64,000 nucleotides of DNA from Nemophila menziesii. Lineage: Eukaryota; Streptophyta; Magnoliopsida; Boraginales; Hydrophyllaceae. Of the stretch, positions 1 to 10,464 are shown in pieces. The notes under the pieces were generated by a model that made no database searches, was not told the DNA's origin, and saw only the letters and a program-made list of their open reading frames with translations. Positions within the stretch are counted from its first letter, which is position 1. The number at the start of each line of letters is the position of its first letter. The position numbers and the translations under genes were made by a program. Where the stretch lies: contig JARWIR010000010.1 of the NCBI GenBank assembly GCA_029959085.1, forward strand, positions 17,257,001-17,321,000. Reading direction: 5' to 3'.

Positions 1-602
1 ATGAAGCTTGCATGAAGGCATTCCAAGAGCTTAAAGAGAAACTTATTACTGCGCCGATTGTGCTACCACCTGATTGGAAGATTCCCTTTGAAGTTAAGTA
101 TGATGCCAGTGATTCTGCTATGGGTGCGGCGTTGGGTCAAAGAAAAGATGAAGTATTCCACTCGATTTACTATGCAAGCAAGACCTTCACTAGTGCTCAG
201 ATTAATTACACGGTAACTGAGAAGGAACTTTTAGTGGTTGTTTATGCCTTTGACAAATTTCGTTCCTATCTCTTTGGGGCGAAAATTGTTGTATTCACCG
301 ATCATTCCGCTATTAAGTACCTTATGGAGAAGAAAGACGCGAAGCCACGGTTGATCAGATGGGTCTTATTGCTACAAGAGTTTGATTTGGAGATTCGAGA
401 TAGAAAGGGGTGTGAGAATCAGGTTGCGGATCATCTGTCACGTTTTGAAGGTTCAGAGTCGAATAGTATTCCTGAGTTAGTTAATGAAACATTCCCTGAT
501 GAAGGTCTATTTTCTATACATGATGTTACTCCGTGGTATGCAGACATTGCAAATCTTATTGTAAGTTACAAGGAGCCACTTCACAAGATAAGAAGAGATT
601 GA
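1..602 (+). pseudogene. Athila pol: end of reverse transcriptase and RNase H
   Basis: This frame encodes the thumb/connection of reverse transcriptase followed by Ty3/gypsy RNase H, which degrades the RNA strand of the RNA:DNA hybrid. Expected acidic residues are visible in [13 protein letters not shown], in [14 protein letters not shown], in TDHSAIKYL and in VADHLSRF. The frame runs in from the left edge. It is lost at about 565-600, where the continuing coding sequence shifts to the frame used by integrase. Element 2 (26092-26656) and element 3 carry the same domain, so the shift looks like a private lesion. RNase H chemistry is family knowledge; the frameshift is read directly. Confidence 0.85.
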
Positions 603-1828
603 TGAGCCGTGCTAAACAGTTCTTTTGGGAGGATCCTTTCCTCTACAAAGTGTGTGGAGATCAGATGGTAAGGAGATGTATACCTGAGAAAGACGTTTTA
701 TCAGTGGTTGCTGGTTGTCACGATTCACCGTATGGAGGATATTTCAAAGGCAACCGCACAGCTTCTAAGGTACTACAATCTGGTTTTTATTGGCCTACAT
801 TACATAAGGATTGTCATGAGTATGTTAAGAAGTGTCATAGATGCCAGTTTACTGGTAATATATCCAAGAGGGATGAGATGCCGCGTAACAATATTCTTGA
901 AGTTGAAATATTTGATGTTTGGGGTATTGATTTCATGGGTCCTTTCGTACCTTCCAATGGGAATCAATACATCTTACTAGCTGTTGATTACGTGTCTAAA
1001 TGGGTAGAGGCTGTAGCTCTACCAACAAATGATTCATGAGTAGTGAATAAATTATCGAATTCTCATATTTCCACTAGACATGGCATACCTAGAGTTATTA
1101 TCAGCAATGGAGGTTCACACTTTGTGAACAAATATCCGAAGACAGTGCTAGAGAAGAATGGGATAAGACATCGTGTATCTATCGCGTATCATCCACAAGC
1201 CAATGGTCAAGTTGAGGTTTCAAATCGAGAGGTGAAATGTATCCTAGAGAATACTGTTGGACCTACAAGAAAAGATTGGTCAATGAAGTTAGACGAGGCT
1301 TTATGGGCCTATCGTATGATGTATAAAACTCCTGTTGGTGCATCTCCGTATCGTATGGTTTATGGTAAGGCTTGTCACTTACCTCTTGAACTTGAATTGG
1401 GTGCATATTGGGAGATAGCGTAGTTGAATTTAGATTCTACTTTGGCCGGTGAGAATCGGATGATGAAGTTGAATGAACTTGATGAGTTTCGATTACATGC
1501 CTACGAAAACGCTAAACTTTATAAGGAGAACACTAAGAGATGGCATGATAACCGTATCCGTGTGAAGAAGTTTGAAGTTGGACAGAAGGTCCTGAAATAA
1601 AACTCCAAGTTCAGTAATTATCCGGGAAAGTTGAGATCAAAGTGTTCTGGTCCTTACGTTGTGACCAAAGTTACGCCTCATGGAGCGATAGAGATTGAAC
1701 ACCCAATCGAGAACCGCACCTTTATGGTGAATGGCCACTGATTGAAAGTTTATCATGGAGGCGAGGATACTAATCGCACGGTGGATCCACATCCTGGGGA
1801 GGTCATGTACCTCCTAGAAGCTGAATAG
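603..1828 (+). pseudogene. Athila pol: integrase, disrupted
   Basis: Integrase inserts the cDNA copy into the host chromosome. A zinc-binding H2C2 module ([13 protein letters not shown], then [13 protein letters not shown]) is followed by the core domain with its first Asp in [10 protein letters not shown] and its Glu in [12 protein letters not shown]. The second catalytic Asp appears changed to Asn (IISNGGSHF; element 2 has ISDKGTHF). The C-terminal part carries a GPY/F-type motif (SGPYVVTKVTPHGAIEI). In-frame stops are at 1037-1039, 1421-1423, about 1598-1600 and about 1739-1741. The frame ends with TAG at 1826-1828. The stops and the lost Asp make it inactive. Confidence 0.85.
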
Positions 1829-2039
1829 ATGCAAGAGGTAACCCATCAAGCTTAACGACGTTGAACAAAAGCCATTTCACTTGTATATTAGTTTATTGCT
1901 TTATGTTTTTCAATTCCTAGTGTATAATTCTAAGTTATTGTCGAGTCATAGTGTCTACTTTTAAAAAAAATGAGAAAGGTACTGTGTTAATTGTGCAGGA
2001 ATTGAGTTTGGGGTGCTGAGGAACAAAAGAGGGAAAAAT
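1829..2039 (+). other. Proximal 3' region of element 1
   Basis: No coding sequence is seen. The stretch begins with a segment (gaggtaacccatc, then ttaacgacgtt) that recurs after the coding region of elements 2 and 4 and of the old gag-pro element. It therefore marks the common start of the 3' untranslated region in autonomous and gag-pro-only members. The first PPT-like tract, TTGAGTTTGGGGT, is at 2002-2014. Confidence 0.6.
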
Positions 2040-2452
2040 ATGCTGCACTGGCCGGCTAGCCAGTCCTATCACCGGCATGCCGATGGAGCAGAAACACGTG
2101 CCCACGTGTCCATGGCTCGGGTTATCTGCCGGTCAGATCTCCGGTATGCCGGCCAGAAGGAAAACACGTGCCCACGGGTTGCTCGACACAGGTATTTTGA
2201 CGGAGCACGAATTTGCGAAGAACAACGCACCAGCGAGCTAGTGATACCGCCGGTATGCCGGTGCCCAAAAACACGTGGCCTCGGGTTCAAGGCAGAAAGT
2301 TACAAAAAGAAGGACGTCCAACACCAGTATGTCGGCCAGATCTCCGGTATGTTGGTTTTGATGAGTCTGTTGCCTTATACACTTCTTACCTTATCAAGTG
2401 CAAACCGTAGCCTCTCCCATACGAATTTTCCATCTCCCAACCTTATAAATAG
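2040..2452 (+). promoter_or_regulatory. Probable internal promoter: GC-rich palindromes, G-boxes and TATA box
   Basis: This GC-rich island in an AT-rich element contains repeated imperfect palindromes around CCGGYATGCCGG (about 2067, 2141 and 2249). They are interleaved with CACGTG G-box cores (about 2096, 2107, 2165 and 2272), each followed by a cccac or ggcc word. A consensus plant TATA box, TATAAATAG, is at 2444-2452, followed by a C/A/T-rich leader and then the small ORF at 2719. Element 2 has the same order at 28160-28612. Promoter function is inferred from layout and repetition. A 148-codon open frame across the island (2013-2459) is not supported by any similarity. Confidence 0.55.
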
Positions 2453-2718
2453 ACCTTAAAGCTTGATTAAACCTCTACAACAAACACAATAACATCAATA
2501 ATTCTCTCCTCCATCTTCCATAAACACAATTTCTTCATCAAATTAATCACACTACACCATTAAACACCATCAAGATCATCAAGCTATCAAGAATTCTTCC
2601 AAGATTTATCAAGAAACCTTCTTCTCTCATCAAATCCAAGCAAGAAACTCAAGCTACACCAATCTTTCTTAACTTTATTCCATCCTTGGTGTAACTTGAG
2701 TTTGGGGTCAAATCAAAC

Positions 2719-3199
2719 ATGACAAACAGAACAGATGCTATGGATTATAAGAGGAAGTGTTACATCCTAGGGAAGAACAAAAATTTGCCTGGAGCTACAA
2801 TTGAAATGGCCATTGATCTTGAGGAGCCTATTGAACAAAAACAACAAGAAGAGGCACATGCACAACAACTACACAAGAAATTCACAGCTAGGATGAAGGT
2901 ACCATCAAAGCCTAAGAATAAAGACACAAATTCAAGATCAAGGTTCTTCTTCTTCCTCTCAGAATAATTTTTGGACACCCCCATGGGCTATCAAATTGCA
3001 ACAAGAAGTCAATCATCTAAGGAAACAAAACATATCACGTTGCGAGGAAATTTCCAAGATTAATTCACAATTGGAAGAGGTAACTACGATCATGGATATT
3101 GATAATTATTCTTCGTCTTCGGAGGAGGACATGATGGATCTTTATGGCCAGGTACCCTGTTCTAATTCTTCTTCTCAATTGATGGTAGGCACTATGTAG
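2719..3199 (+). pseudogene. Small 3' ORF of unknown function, one frameshift
   Basis: I do not recognise the family. The ATG at 2719 begins MTNRTDAMDYKRKC. After a frameshift near 2960 the frame continues to a stop at 3197-3199, giving about 160 residues. The parts are a basic N-terminus, a conserved TARMKVPSKPK segment, a serine-rich linker, a probable coiled coil (EVNHLRKQN, then EISKINSQLEEV) and an acidic tail (DMMDLYGQ). Element 2 has the same protein at 28868. The ORF lies downstream of integrase, where some Athila elements carry an extra env-like ORF, but I see no signal peptide or membrane segment. A TATA box about 270 bp upstream suggests a separate transcript. Confidence 0.55.
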
Positions 3200-4617
3200 T
3201 TTAGTTTTTAATTTTATTTCTTTATTGAGTCTTTTTCGAGTCGTGGGGACACGACTCACTTTTGAGTTTGGGGTGGGGTTCGTTGCCTCATCCAAATTTT
3301 TCGTGTTTTACATGCTTTCAGAAAGATTTTTTAGGGTTGCGTTCGACTGTAGAGTATTTTAAATGCCCCCATCAAGCATGATTTTCATGAATTTATGATA
3401 GAAAATAGTTTACTTTAGGAGTTAATGTAAAACACACTTAGATTGCATGCGAATATGAGATAATTGATAGGAAGAATTAATGAACAATGCAAAAGAAGTA
3501 AACTTGTGCTTAGGGATAATGAGTGGTTTGTAGAACGTGAGATATGAATGAGTAGAGAACCCACTTAGGTATGAACTAGAGGCAAGCCGTGTAGATAGGG
3601 AAATGATAGAGGCATTTCTTTGTTAGCCCTTCGAATCCTTTTTGGCCTTCTATCCCTAAATTAATTATATCCTTCTTAGCCAAATTTTTAGCCTTTAAGT
3701 CTTTCTTTTGTCGCCACATTATAAGCCAATATCCCTTTAGATTGTTAGGCATGACCATATGACCCGCACTTGAATCACGATCCTGAGACTTCCTGTCTTG
3801 AGCTTGAGTTTGGGGTGGTGGGTCCACTATTATGGGAATTTATCATTGGGTTGGGATTTTTGAGCTTATCAATTGTGCTCTGTTTAGATTTTGATGATTC
3901 ACAGGTTTATTATATTGTAACCCTTTACCGGGGTAAGAGTAAATGGAAAGAAAAAAAAGATATGATTTTTTTTTATGAAAAATAGCATGATATCTCAACA
4001 TCAAAAAGAGAGTCATGACTATACAAACGAAAAGAAAATTTTCATATGAAAAGAATAAATATTTGGACCGACAAAGAGGAAATTTTTAGGTGAATCATCT
4101 TTAGTGCTTATTGGGTTAAATTGGGGACGCTACATTAGCACGTCAAATGGGTTGAGTGAGAACGTATTCGAGTGTAAACTCAAGCTCTTGGACAGTTTGT
4201 TGATGGTAAGTGAGGAGAGAGTGAAAAGCTCACTTCAAATTTACCCAATATACATACCATACCGTGCTTCAGCCTATGTTAAAACCATAAAGACCTCGTG
4301 ATTCCTAGATGCATAGTGAGTTAATGGGGAGTAAGCTAAGTGGAGCGTTCAAAGCAAGAAAAGATCGAGGAACGCCCTATAGTCACCATCTTGAGATAAG
4401 TGTAAGCGTAACCTTCTAGCATTGTGAATTTAATTTTGGATTGATATTATTTTGTGTTTGATTTTGCATGATATGTGTATGTGTATATTAATTCTTATAT
4501 GATACTTTATGAGATATGTTTTAAGTTGTGCTTTGGGAATATTTTCTATATTATACCTTCTGCGTTCACCTAAAAGAGGCCTTTGTTTTTATTTTAATTT
4601 GCCGGGACTACAGAGGT
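3200..4617 (+). other. Conserved non-coding distal 3' region of element 1
   Basis: No gene is seen. Two further PPT-like tracts lie at 3262-3274 and 3804-3816. Long blocks match the 3' region of element 2 (29400-30830) and, on the opposite strand, 32402-33430. Shared blocks include one around the words aaccctttaccggggtaa (about 3918) and aaaaagagagtcat (about 4003), and another around gtgagaacgtattcgagtg (about 4157). Confidence 0.6.
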
Positions 4618-4632
4618 TTGAGTTGGGGGTCT
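4618..4632 (+). promoter_or_regulatory. Polypurine tract of element 1
   Basis: TTGAGTTGGGGGT directly abuts the 3' LTR start at 4633, the position where plus-strand DNA synthesis is primed in LTR retrotransposons. Element 2 has an equivalent tract at 30831-30843. Priming function is family knowledge. Confidence 0.75.
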
Positions 4633-6414
4633 TGATGTCTCCCTATTTGTTCTAATTATTAGCCCCCTGGAGACATCATTTTAGGTGAATTATTGACTTA
4701 TTAGCTAGACTTTTATGCTTATTTTGTCATATTACACTTTCTCCCCTTGGAATTAGAATATTTGCATTTTTAGAGCTTTTGTGCGTTAATTTGATTATTT
4801 TTAGTGCAAAGTTAGTATGTTCTTAAATTTCAATACAAGAGGAGAAGTGAGAATTAGAGTCTTAGCTTATTTTTAGTGTGTGAGGAATTATTTTATTCGA
4901 GTTTCTAATTTTAGAGTGCACTTTCTTATTTTTAGTCTTGAATTATTGATTTATTATTTTTAAAGCATATGCGGTTTAATTATTTATTTAATGTAAAGAA
5001 TTAAAAGATATATGGTAATTAGTTAGAGAACAAGTCAAGTCTAAGAAGTAAAGGAAAGAGATTTACATGGAAATAAGAAGATTAAGGAAGGATATATGCA
5101 AAGAAGGAAAATATAAAGCTGCCAAATAAATCTGAAATTCCAGCCATGTTTTAAAGACGAGCTCATAACTAAATATTGGCTAGGAATTTGGGAGAATGGT
5201 CTGGACCAATGGATAGAGATTTCCGAGAAAAGCGGTTTTGACTATTGGAACGCATCAAACGAATAAGTATTGAAAGAGACATGACCAAAACATATCAGCA
5301 GCAGAATCTTACCTTTCTTAGATTTTAGGGCTGCGAATTAAAGAGTTCTTTACTTGTCTTCCACTCCAAGTAAAAACGAATTAGGGCTTCCTAGCACCTA
5401 TAAATACGCCCCTTAGCCTCCTCTTTTACCTACACTTCATATAATTATCAAAGAGGCTTAGGATTCAAGTCAAAGCAAGCAGGAAGGAAGAAGCTAAGAG
5501 TTGGAGCAGTCATCTTCTCCAATTCACAGCCAAACCCAACCTCTTAATTAGGTTTAATTTATCTTTCTTTCTGTAAACATTATGTCTTTTAATTTTATTG
5601 TCTTATCTTTTTCCGTTATGAGCTAAACTTCTTAAGTGCTTGAGAATCACTATATGGGTTGAACTTTAATTTATTTAATTGATGTTTTCTGATTTGGGAT
5701 TTTTATAAGTTAATTCGAATTGAGTAATTTAGTATTGTTTATTATCGTAAGGTTATTTCACTATAAATTAATTAGCTAATCGAAGATAGGTCATAGTAAT
5801 TAAGTTATTCACTAGTGGCGGTGATCATCTTGACGGGGGTTTAATTACGGACATAGGTAATAAACGTAAGATAGAAATTATTGATCCTGACGGACTTAGT
5901 TAATCTTATAGCCAATATAGTAGAGAACTTGACATTCGAAGGTGGATTATGATCGCCCTGGAGGGGTTTGTAACATATGAGAATAGCTCCTAAGTCTACC
6001 CTAACGGGGGTTAGGAGAATCTAGAATCCCGACTATTACTAGTTACTAATTTGTCCCTTAAAAGAAGCATTGATTAAGTTTATTTTGGTGAAACCCTAGC
6101 GTGACTCAAGTACTATTCTCTCATCCTAGCGTCTCTTCGTATTTTATTTTCTTTCATTAGTCTTGATTTAGTTTAATATTTACTTTATTTGTACTTTAGT
6201 TCTTAAACAAAAACAAAACAAAAAATCTATTTCTTTTACTTGTAATTGTCATTCAAGCAACTATTTACATTTATTACATAACCCCTTAGTCTTACCCAAT
6301 CCGTCCCTGAGATCGAAATCCCGTTTACCAGATATTACTTGGACGACCCGTACACTTGCGGTACGTGTCTTGCCTTTTTAGGTGTGTTTATTTATAACAC
6401 ACAAGGAGACACCA
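4633..6414 (+). repeat. 3' LTR of element 1 (1782 bp)
   Basis: The LTR starts TGATGTCTCC and ends in gacacca, giving the expected TG...CA ends. It closely resembles the LTR at 54974-56752 (1779 bp). The first 46 bases form a hairpin (TGATGTCTCC 4633-4642, GGAGACATCA 4669-4678). A TATA box, TATAAATAC, is at 5399-5407, so the transcription start should lie about 30 bp downstream. The distal part has several short gac-ggg words characteristic of this family (around 5830, 5950 and 6003). The 3' flank begins catgg. Confidence 0.88.
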
Positions 6415-6690
6415 CATGGTACCACCAATTTCCTTATCTGGAAATGGATTCTAATGTCTTCAACTGTGAAAGAAACCAACTTACCCCGAATGGGAATTCT
6501 TCCATCATTATCCCGGCTAAAGAGGCCAAGATAGAACTCTCTTACTAGCTCAATTATCAACTTTGAGTGCTTCATTGTGAAGGTCTTCCATCCTTATCGT
6601 TCCCCGATCTAAATAAATTCTTTATACTTTCCTTTTTCCATCTTCTCGTGAAATTTGCGCTCGTGTGTGAATTACAAAGTAGGTACAATT
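6415..6690 (-). pseudogene. Fragment of Athila 3' ORF (plant transposon protein domain), copy A
   Basis: The minus strand encodes ELVREFYLGLFSRDNDG and RGKLVSFTVEDIRIHFQ. The VREFY...RGK...F pattern resembles the putative plant transposon protein domain found in extra ORFs of Athila- and Tat-type elements. The rest of the ORF is cut off by the insertion of element 1 at 6415. The equivalent in copy B (33643-34692) runs further. The start ATG of copy B is GTG here, so this copy is doubly broken. Confidence 0.5.
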
Positions 6691-7440
6691 TGAATTGCAA
6701 TAGACTATAGGGCCCTAGAATTACCGGTTTTGTTGGTTGGAGGCACCTTGGCTTTGAGAGGTTGTGGAGTCTTCTTCTTCAGTATCTCGATTGCTTGAGC
6801 ACTCGACTCCACAACAACCGGTTTCTCTCTAACCACGTTACTCTTCACCCTTTTGCCTCTTTGATTTACTCACATAAACCTCGAGTTGTTTCCTCTTATT
6901 CTTACCTAAATTTGTATTTGAACTCTTCTTCACCTCTCTCACATTCACAAGTGTCTCGGTTCTTCGCGCCGTCTTCCTTCTCCCACAACTCAAAATTTTA
7001 CCAAGTCTTGAAACTTACTCTTGAATGGATGAATGAGGTAATATTTGTAGGTGAAGATGTGTAAGGAATGTGTTTTTCTATTTGGGTATGGAGGATTTAT
7101 GGTGGAATAAGAATGAATTTAAGAATTAGTAAAAAGAATTTTTGAAATTTTCTGGTTTGATTCTTGATTTCTTGTGTTGTTGAAATGATTTTGGATGGTG
7201 ATTGTTGTTAGGAATGATGTATGGATGATTTTGAGTGTGAAATATGGCCTGTTTAGGTGTAATTTGATGTTTAGTTAAGCTTGGGCCGAACTCCGATGGT
7301 AGTTGAAAGCTTGGGGAAGAAGAAGGTTTGAAGGTTAGATCAAAGTTGTAGTTGATATTAAGCTTTCTTCTTTCTTTTTTGTCACAACACGGTGCACCAC
7401 GACTCTCATGCGATATATCGCACCTATTGCACAACTCAAA
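6691..7440 (-). other. Upstream part of the inverted element's 3' region, copy A
   Basis: Read on the minus strand this contains a GC-rich palindromic patch near 7380-7430 (gtgcgatatatcgc, gtggtgcacc), then a C/A-rich leader, then the damaged start of the 3' ORF. An open frame at 7126-7434 covers the leader. It is low-complexity and probably not a protein, although copy B has a longer version. Confidence 0.4.
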
Positions 7441-7479
7441 AAATCTCTGCCTTCGACAATCGTGGACCAGTGTTGGGCC

Positions 7480-8230
7480 CGGGCGTGTGATAAAATAATT
7501 ATGAAAAGAATGCGCACACCTCGGAAACCAAGATTAACTCTCCGCAAGTGTACGGATAGTTACATGTAAAACGTAAGTAATAAGTGTTCATTCTCAGGAA
7601 TTTAGGTAGCTACTCTAATTCGTGTTCAATATTAGCTTAGGTGGTTATGAGTGTTCAAATTAAGAGCAAGTAAATTGAATGTATTTTTTGTTTTCTAAAC
7701 TAGTAAAACTAGAAAAAAAGACAAGGATGCTAGTAAGAATCTATCTTATTGAAATGCGTTTCTATGAATAATGGGTGAATGGGTGATGTTTCATATTTAT
7801 CAGGATTCTAATTCAATCTAAGTTATCTCAAGGGCGCACTTAGCTCTCTACCTTATTCATCTTTCTACTTTCGGGTAGGTTTAAGTTCCTTTTACCCTAT
7901 AGACTACGTAGCATGCCAATATCGTCTGATAAAAGGCAGTAGGTGCTTGTATACTAGTTTTGTAGTATCATCTGCCGGGTGTTAGGTCAATTACGACAAC
8001 TCCTACTACTTTGGCTAGAGCACAAGTACAATTATAACACATATACAAACAATGGAAATATAATTTAAAACCTAATTCAATTAAATACAAATATCCCAAA
8101 TGCAATTAATAGCAAAACAATAATCGTTTGTTCATACAATAATAATTTTAAGCAAAAGATAAACTAATAATGCATAATATAACCTTTGAATTAAATAGCT
8201 CAGAATTAATCTACAGACAAATTAAGACTA
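7480..8230 (-). repeat. Degraded Athila LTR (U5 side), minus strand, copy A
   Basis: The reverse complement contains actatccgtacacttgcgg and other words that match the U5 side of the Athila LTRs (compare ccgtacacttgcgg at about 6348). It directly adjoins the 3' region of the inverted element, so gag and pol appear to have been deleted from that element. The outer LTR limit is not clear. Confidence 0.5.
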
Positions 8231-8600
8231 ATACTAAATTACCCAAAAGGTTTAGAGATGGAGAAGTGTAGACGTGTTGTGGTGAGGCTCCAACATTGTT
8301 TCTTCCTCCTCTAGATCTTCCTGACTGCTTTTGTGGTTCAATTTCTTCTTGGAAACTGAGCTCTGGAAGACAAAAGATGAGATAATACTTATATGAGCTG
8401 ATATTTATAATGTTTAAATCGTTTAAGGTGGCCTTTGGACTCATTTAAATGATCTAGCCCATCCCAAAAACGTTTTACTCCAAAAGGGGACATGTTCGAG
8501 TCACGCCACATAATGCATAACTTCTTCGTTAAAACTTTGAATTGCAAAATCTCAGTTGCCACGCGACCGTAATTAAAATCCCTATTATTCAAACCTTCTG
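8231..8600. other. Unassigned unique-looking sequence, copy A
   Basis: No gene, RNA or repeat is recognised. Short open frames on the minus strand are not supported by any similarity. The stretch is shared with copy B (about 35990-36370). Confidence 0.3.
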
Positions 8601-8639
8601 TAGCGATTCGAGTCTAGTAAAGCAAGACCTAAGTGGCCT

Positions 8640-9345
8640 CCCTAGTGAAACCTCGAATAACCTCTCCTATATGGAATTCATCCACGGGATAGGCCTGAGA
8701 GGTTTGCGTGGTAAAACCTCTATTAAATCCTCCACACGATTTATTGAGTCCATTTGATGACCGAATGGACCACTCTCGTAAAACCTCAATTAAATAAGCC
8801 AGACAATTTATCGAGTCCAGTAAATGACCTAATGGGCCAATCGAGTAAAACCTCGATTAAATACTCTAGAGGGGTTATCAAGTCTAGCGAAGGACCTAAG
8901 AGGTCACCTTGGTGAAACCATGATTAGATCTTCCAGCCAGGTTATTGAGTACATTAAATGACCTAAGGGACCACTCTGGTAAAACCTCAATTAAATCCTC
9001 TAAACAGGTTATCGAGTCTAGTGAATGACCTAAGGAGTGACTCGGGTAGAACCTTGATTAAATCCTCCAAAGGGTTTTATCGATTCTATGAAAAGACTTG
9101 AGGGACCACTCTGGTAAAACATCATTTAAATCCTCCAAACAAGTTATCAAATCTAGTAAATTACCTAAGGTTTCACTCTAGTAAAACCTCGATTTAATCC
9201 TCCAGACTGGTCATCGAGTTCAGCGATGGACATATAGAGTCACTCTGGTTAAACGTTGAGTAAATCTTCCATATGGATTATCGAGTTCAGCGAATGGCCT
9301 AAGGGGCACTCATGTAAAACCTCGGTCCAATCTCCCAAAAAGGTT
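8640..9345. repeat. 67-bp tandem array, copy A
   Basis: About ten diverged units are seen. The word gtaaaacct (or gtgaaacc) recurs at 8645, 8711, 8778, 8845, 8912, 8979 and onward at close to 67-bp steps. Each unit also holds versions of ggttatcgagtc and aatgacctaagg. The array is shared with copy B (about 36406-37105). Confidence 0.8.
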
Positions 9346-9465
9346 ATTGAGTATGAAATTATTCCATCAATACGGAACTTTGACCTAAAACCTATGAAGG
9401 TTAACACAATCAATTTTAAGAAACCTTAGTACAATACATCGAAAGGTTATCGAGTATTAAATTAT

Positions 9466-10464
9466 GAGTCAATTGTTGATTGATGCCTATTAAAAAACTT
9501 ATTTAGAAAAAGATGCCTAGAAAAAAATATTTATTGAAAACAGCCCCATCCCAAATTACCCTTATAATTAACAATTAAAAAATAAGAAAAAAACTAATAA
9601 TCACACGCGCGCGTCCGTGAAATTTTTTTAAAATAGTCATAACTAATTCAAAAAAAATCAAAAAAAAAAAAAAAAAAATTTATATTTGGATAAATCAAAT
9701 TAATATTTACGTTTATGATTTTTTTCAGAATTTTCTGAATTTTTTGATTTTTTTGATTTTTTTTAATTTTTTTTTCGCAGACACGAAATTACATGTTTTA
9801 AACATGGAATTTCATGTTTATTTCACGGTTTAAAACATGGAATTTCATGTTTAAAACATGGAATTCCATGTTTTAAACATGAAAATCCGTGTCTGCGAAA
9901 AAAAAAATCAAAAAAATTCAAAAAAATCAAAAAATTCAAAAAAAATCAAAAAAATCCAAAAAAATCAAAAAATTCAAAAAAAATCAAAAAAATTCATAGA
10001 CGTAAATATTAATTTTCTTTATTCAAAAATACAATTTTTTTAATTTTCTGATTTTTTTTGAATTAGTTATGACGATTTAAAAAAAAAATTCACGGACGCG
10101 CGCGTGCGATGGAATTAGTAGTAGTAATAGGTGGTGGTGGTGGTGGTGGTTGTGGTGGTGGAGGTGGTGATGGTTGTGGTGGATGTAGTGGTGGTTACAT
10201 ACATGGTGGTTGTGGTGGTGGTGGTGGTGGTGGTGGTGGAGGAGGAGAAAGAAGTACCCTATTATTTGTTTAATATTTAAAAATTAATATTGTATTAAAA
10301 TAAAATAACATATTTAATAATAAGGGTAGTAAAGGTATAGAAAATATAAAGGGGATGTTTTCTATAAAGATTTATTTCATTAGGCATTTTTTTATAAAAT
10401 AGATTATTGAAGGCATAAAAGAACAATTAGATAGTTTAATGAGGATGTAATCAACAATAACCTC
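9466..10464. mobile_element. Non-autonomous Mutator-like foldback element with 9-bp target duplication
   Basis: This 999-bp insertion is flanked by TTAAATTAT at 9457-9465 and 10465-10473. Copy B has the uninserted site with a single TTAAATTAT at 37218-37226. The ends are imperfect inverted repeats (gagtcaattgttgattgatg on the left; gaggttattgttgatt on the right when complemented) extending about 80 bp. Inside is a second long inverted repeat (acgcgcgcgtccgtga near 9604 and its partner near 10091) around a palindromic core at 9781-9898. The 9-bp duplication and long terminal repeats fit Mutator-like elements. No transposase is encoded. Confidence 0.8.
10125..10250. repeat. GGT/GTG-rich microsatellite
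   Basis: A purine- and T-rich run of ggt, gtg and gga triplets lies inside the foldback element near its right end, with no partner on the left side. Confidence 0.8.

Larger units (their letters stand above)
1..6414 (+). mobile_element. Athila-lineage Ty3/gypsy retrotransposon, element 1 (3' part)
   Basis: The left end lies outside the window. Seen in order: end of reverse transcriptase and RNase H, integrase, a 2.8-kb 3' region with a small ORF, a polypurine tract, and a 3' LTR. The pol sequence at position 1 closely matches element 3 from about 54584, so they are the same family. After the LTR comes catgg at 6415-6419, and the uninserted version of this target is present at 34178-34182 in copy B. 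Element 1 therefore sits inside an inverted Athila remnant. Several stops and a frameshift make it non-functional. Family assignment rests on protein similarity and on the tRNA-Asp primer site of sister elements. Confidence 0.9.

Noticed and set aside
2013..2459. 148-codon open frame across the GC-rich island of element 1
   Set aside because: No recognisable motif. Element 2 does not keep the frame, and the openness follows from GC-rich repeats with few stop codons.
7126..7434. Minus-strand 102-codon frame in copy A and its 138-codon counterpart at 34856-35272
   Set aside because: Ser/Pro/His/Asn-rich translation of a C/A-rich leader, with no domain; it lies where an untranslated leader is expected.
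8640..9345. Regularly spaced repeats resembling a CRISPR array
   Set aside because: Units are contiguous and diverged with no unique spacers between identical repeats, and the genome is a plant.
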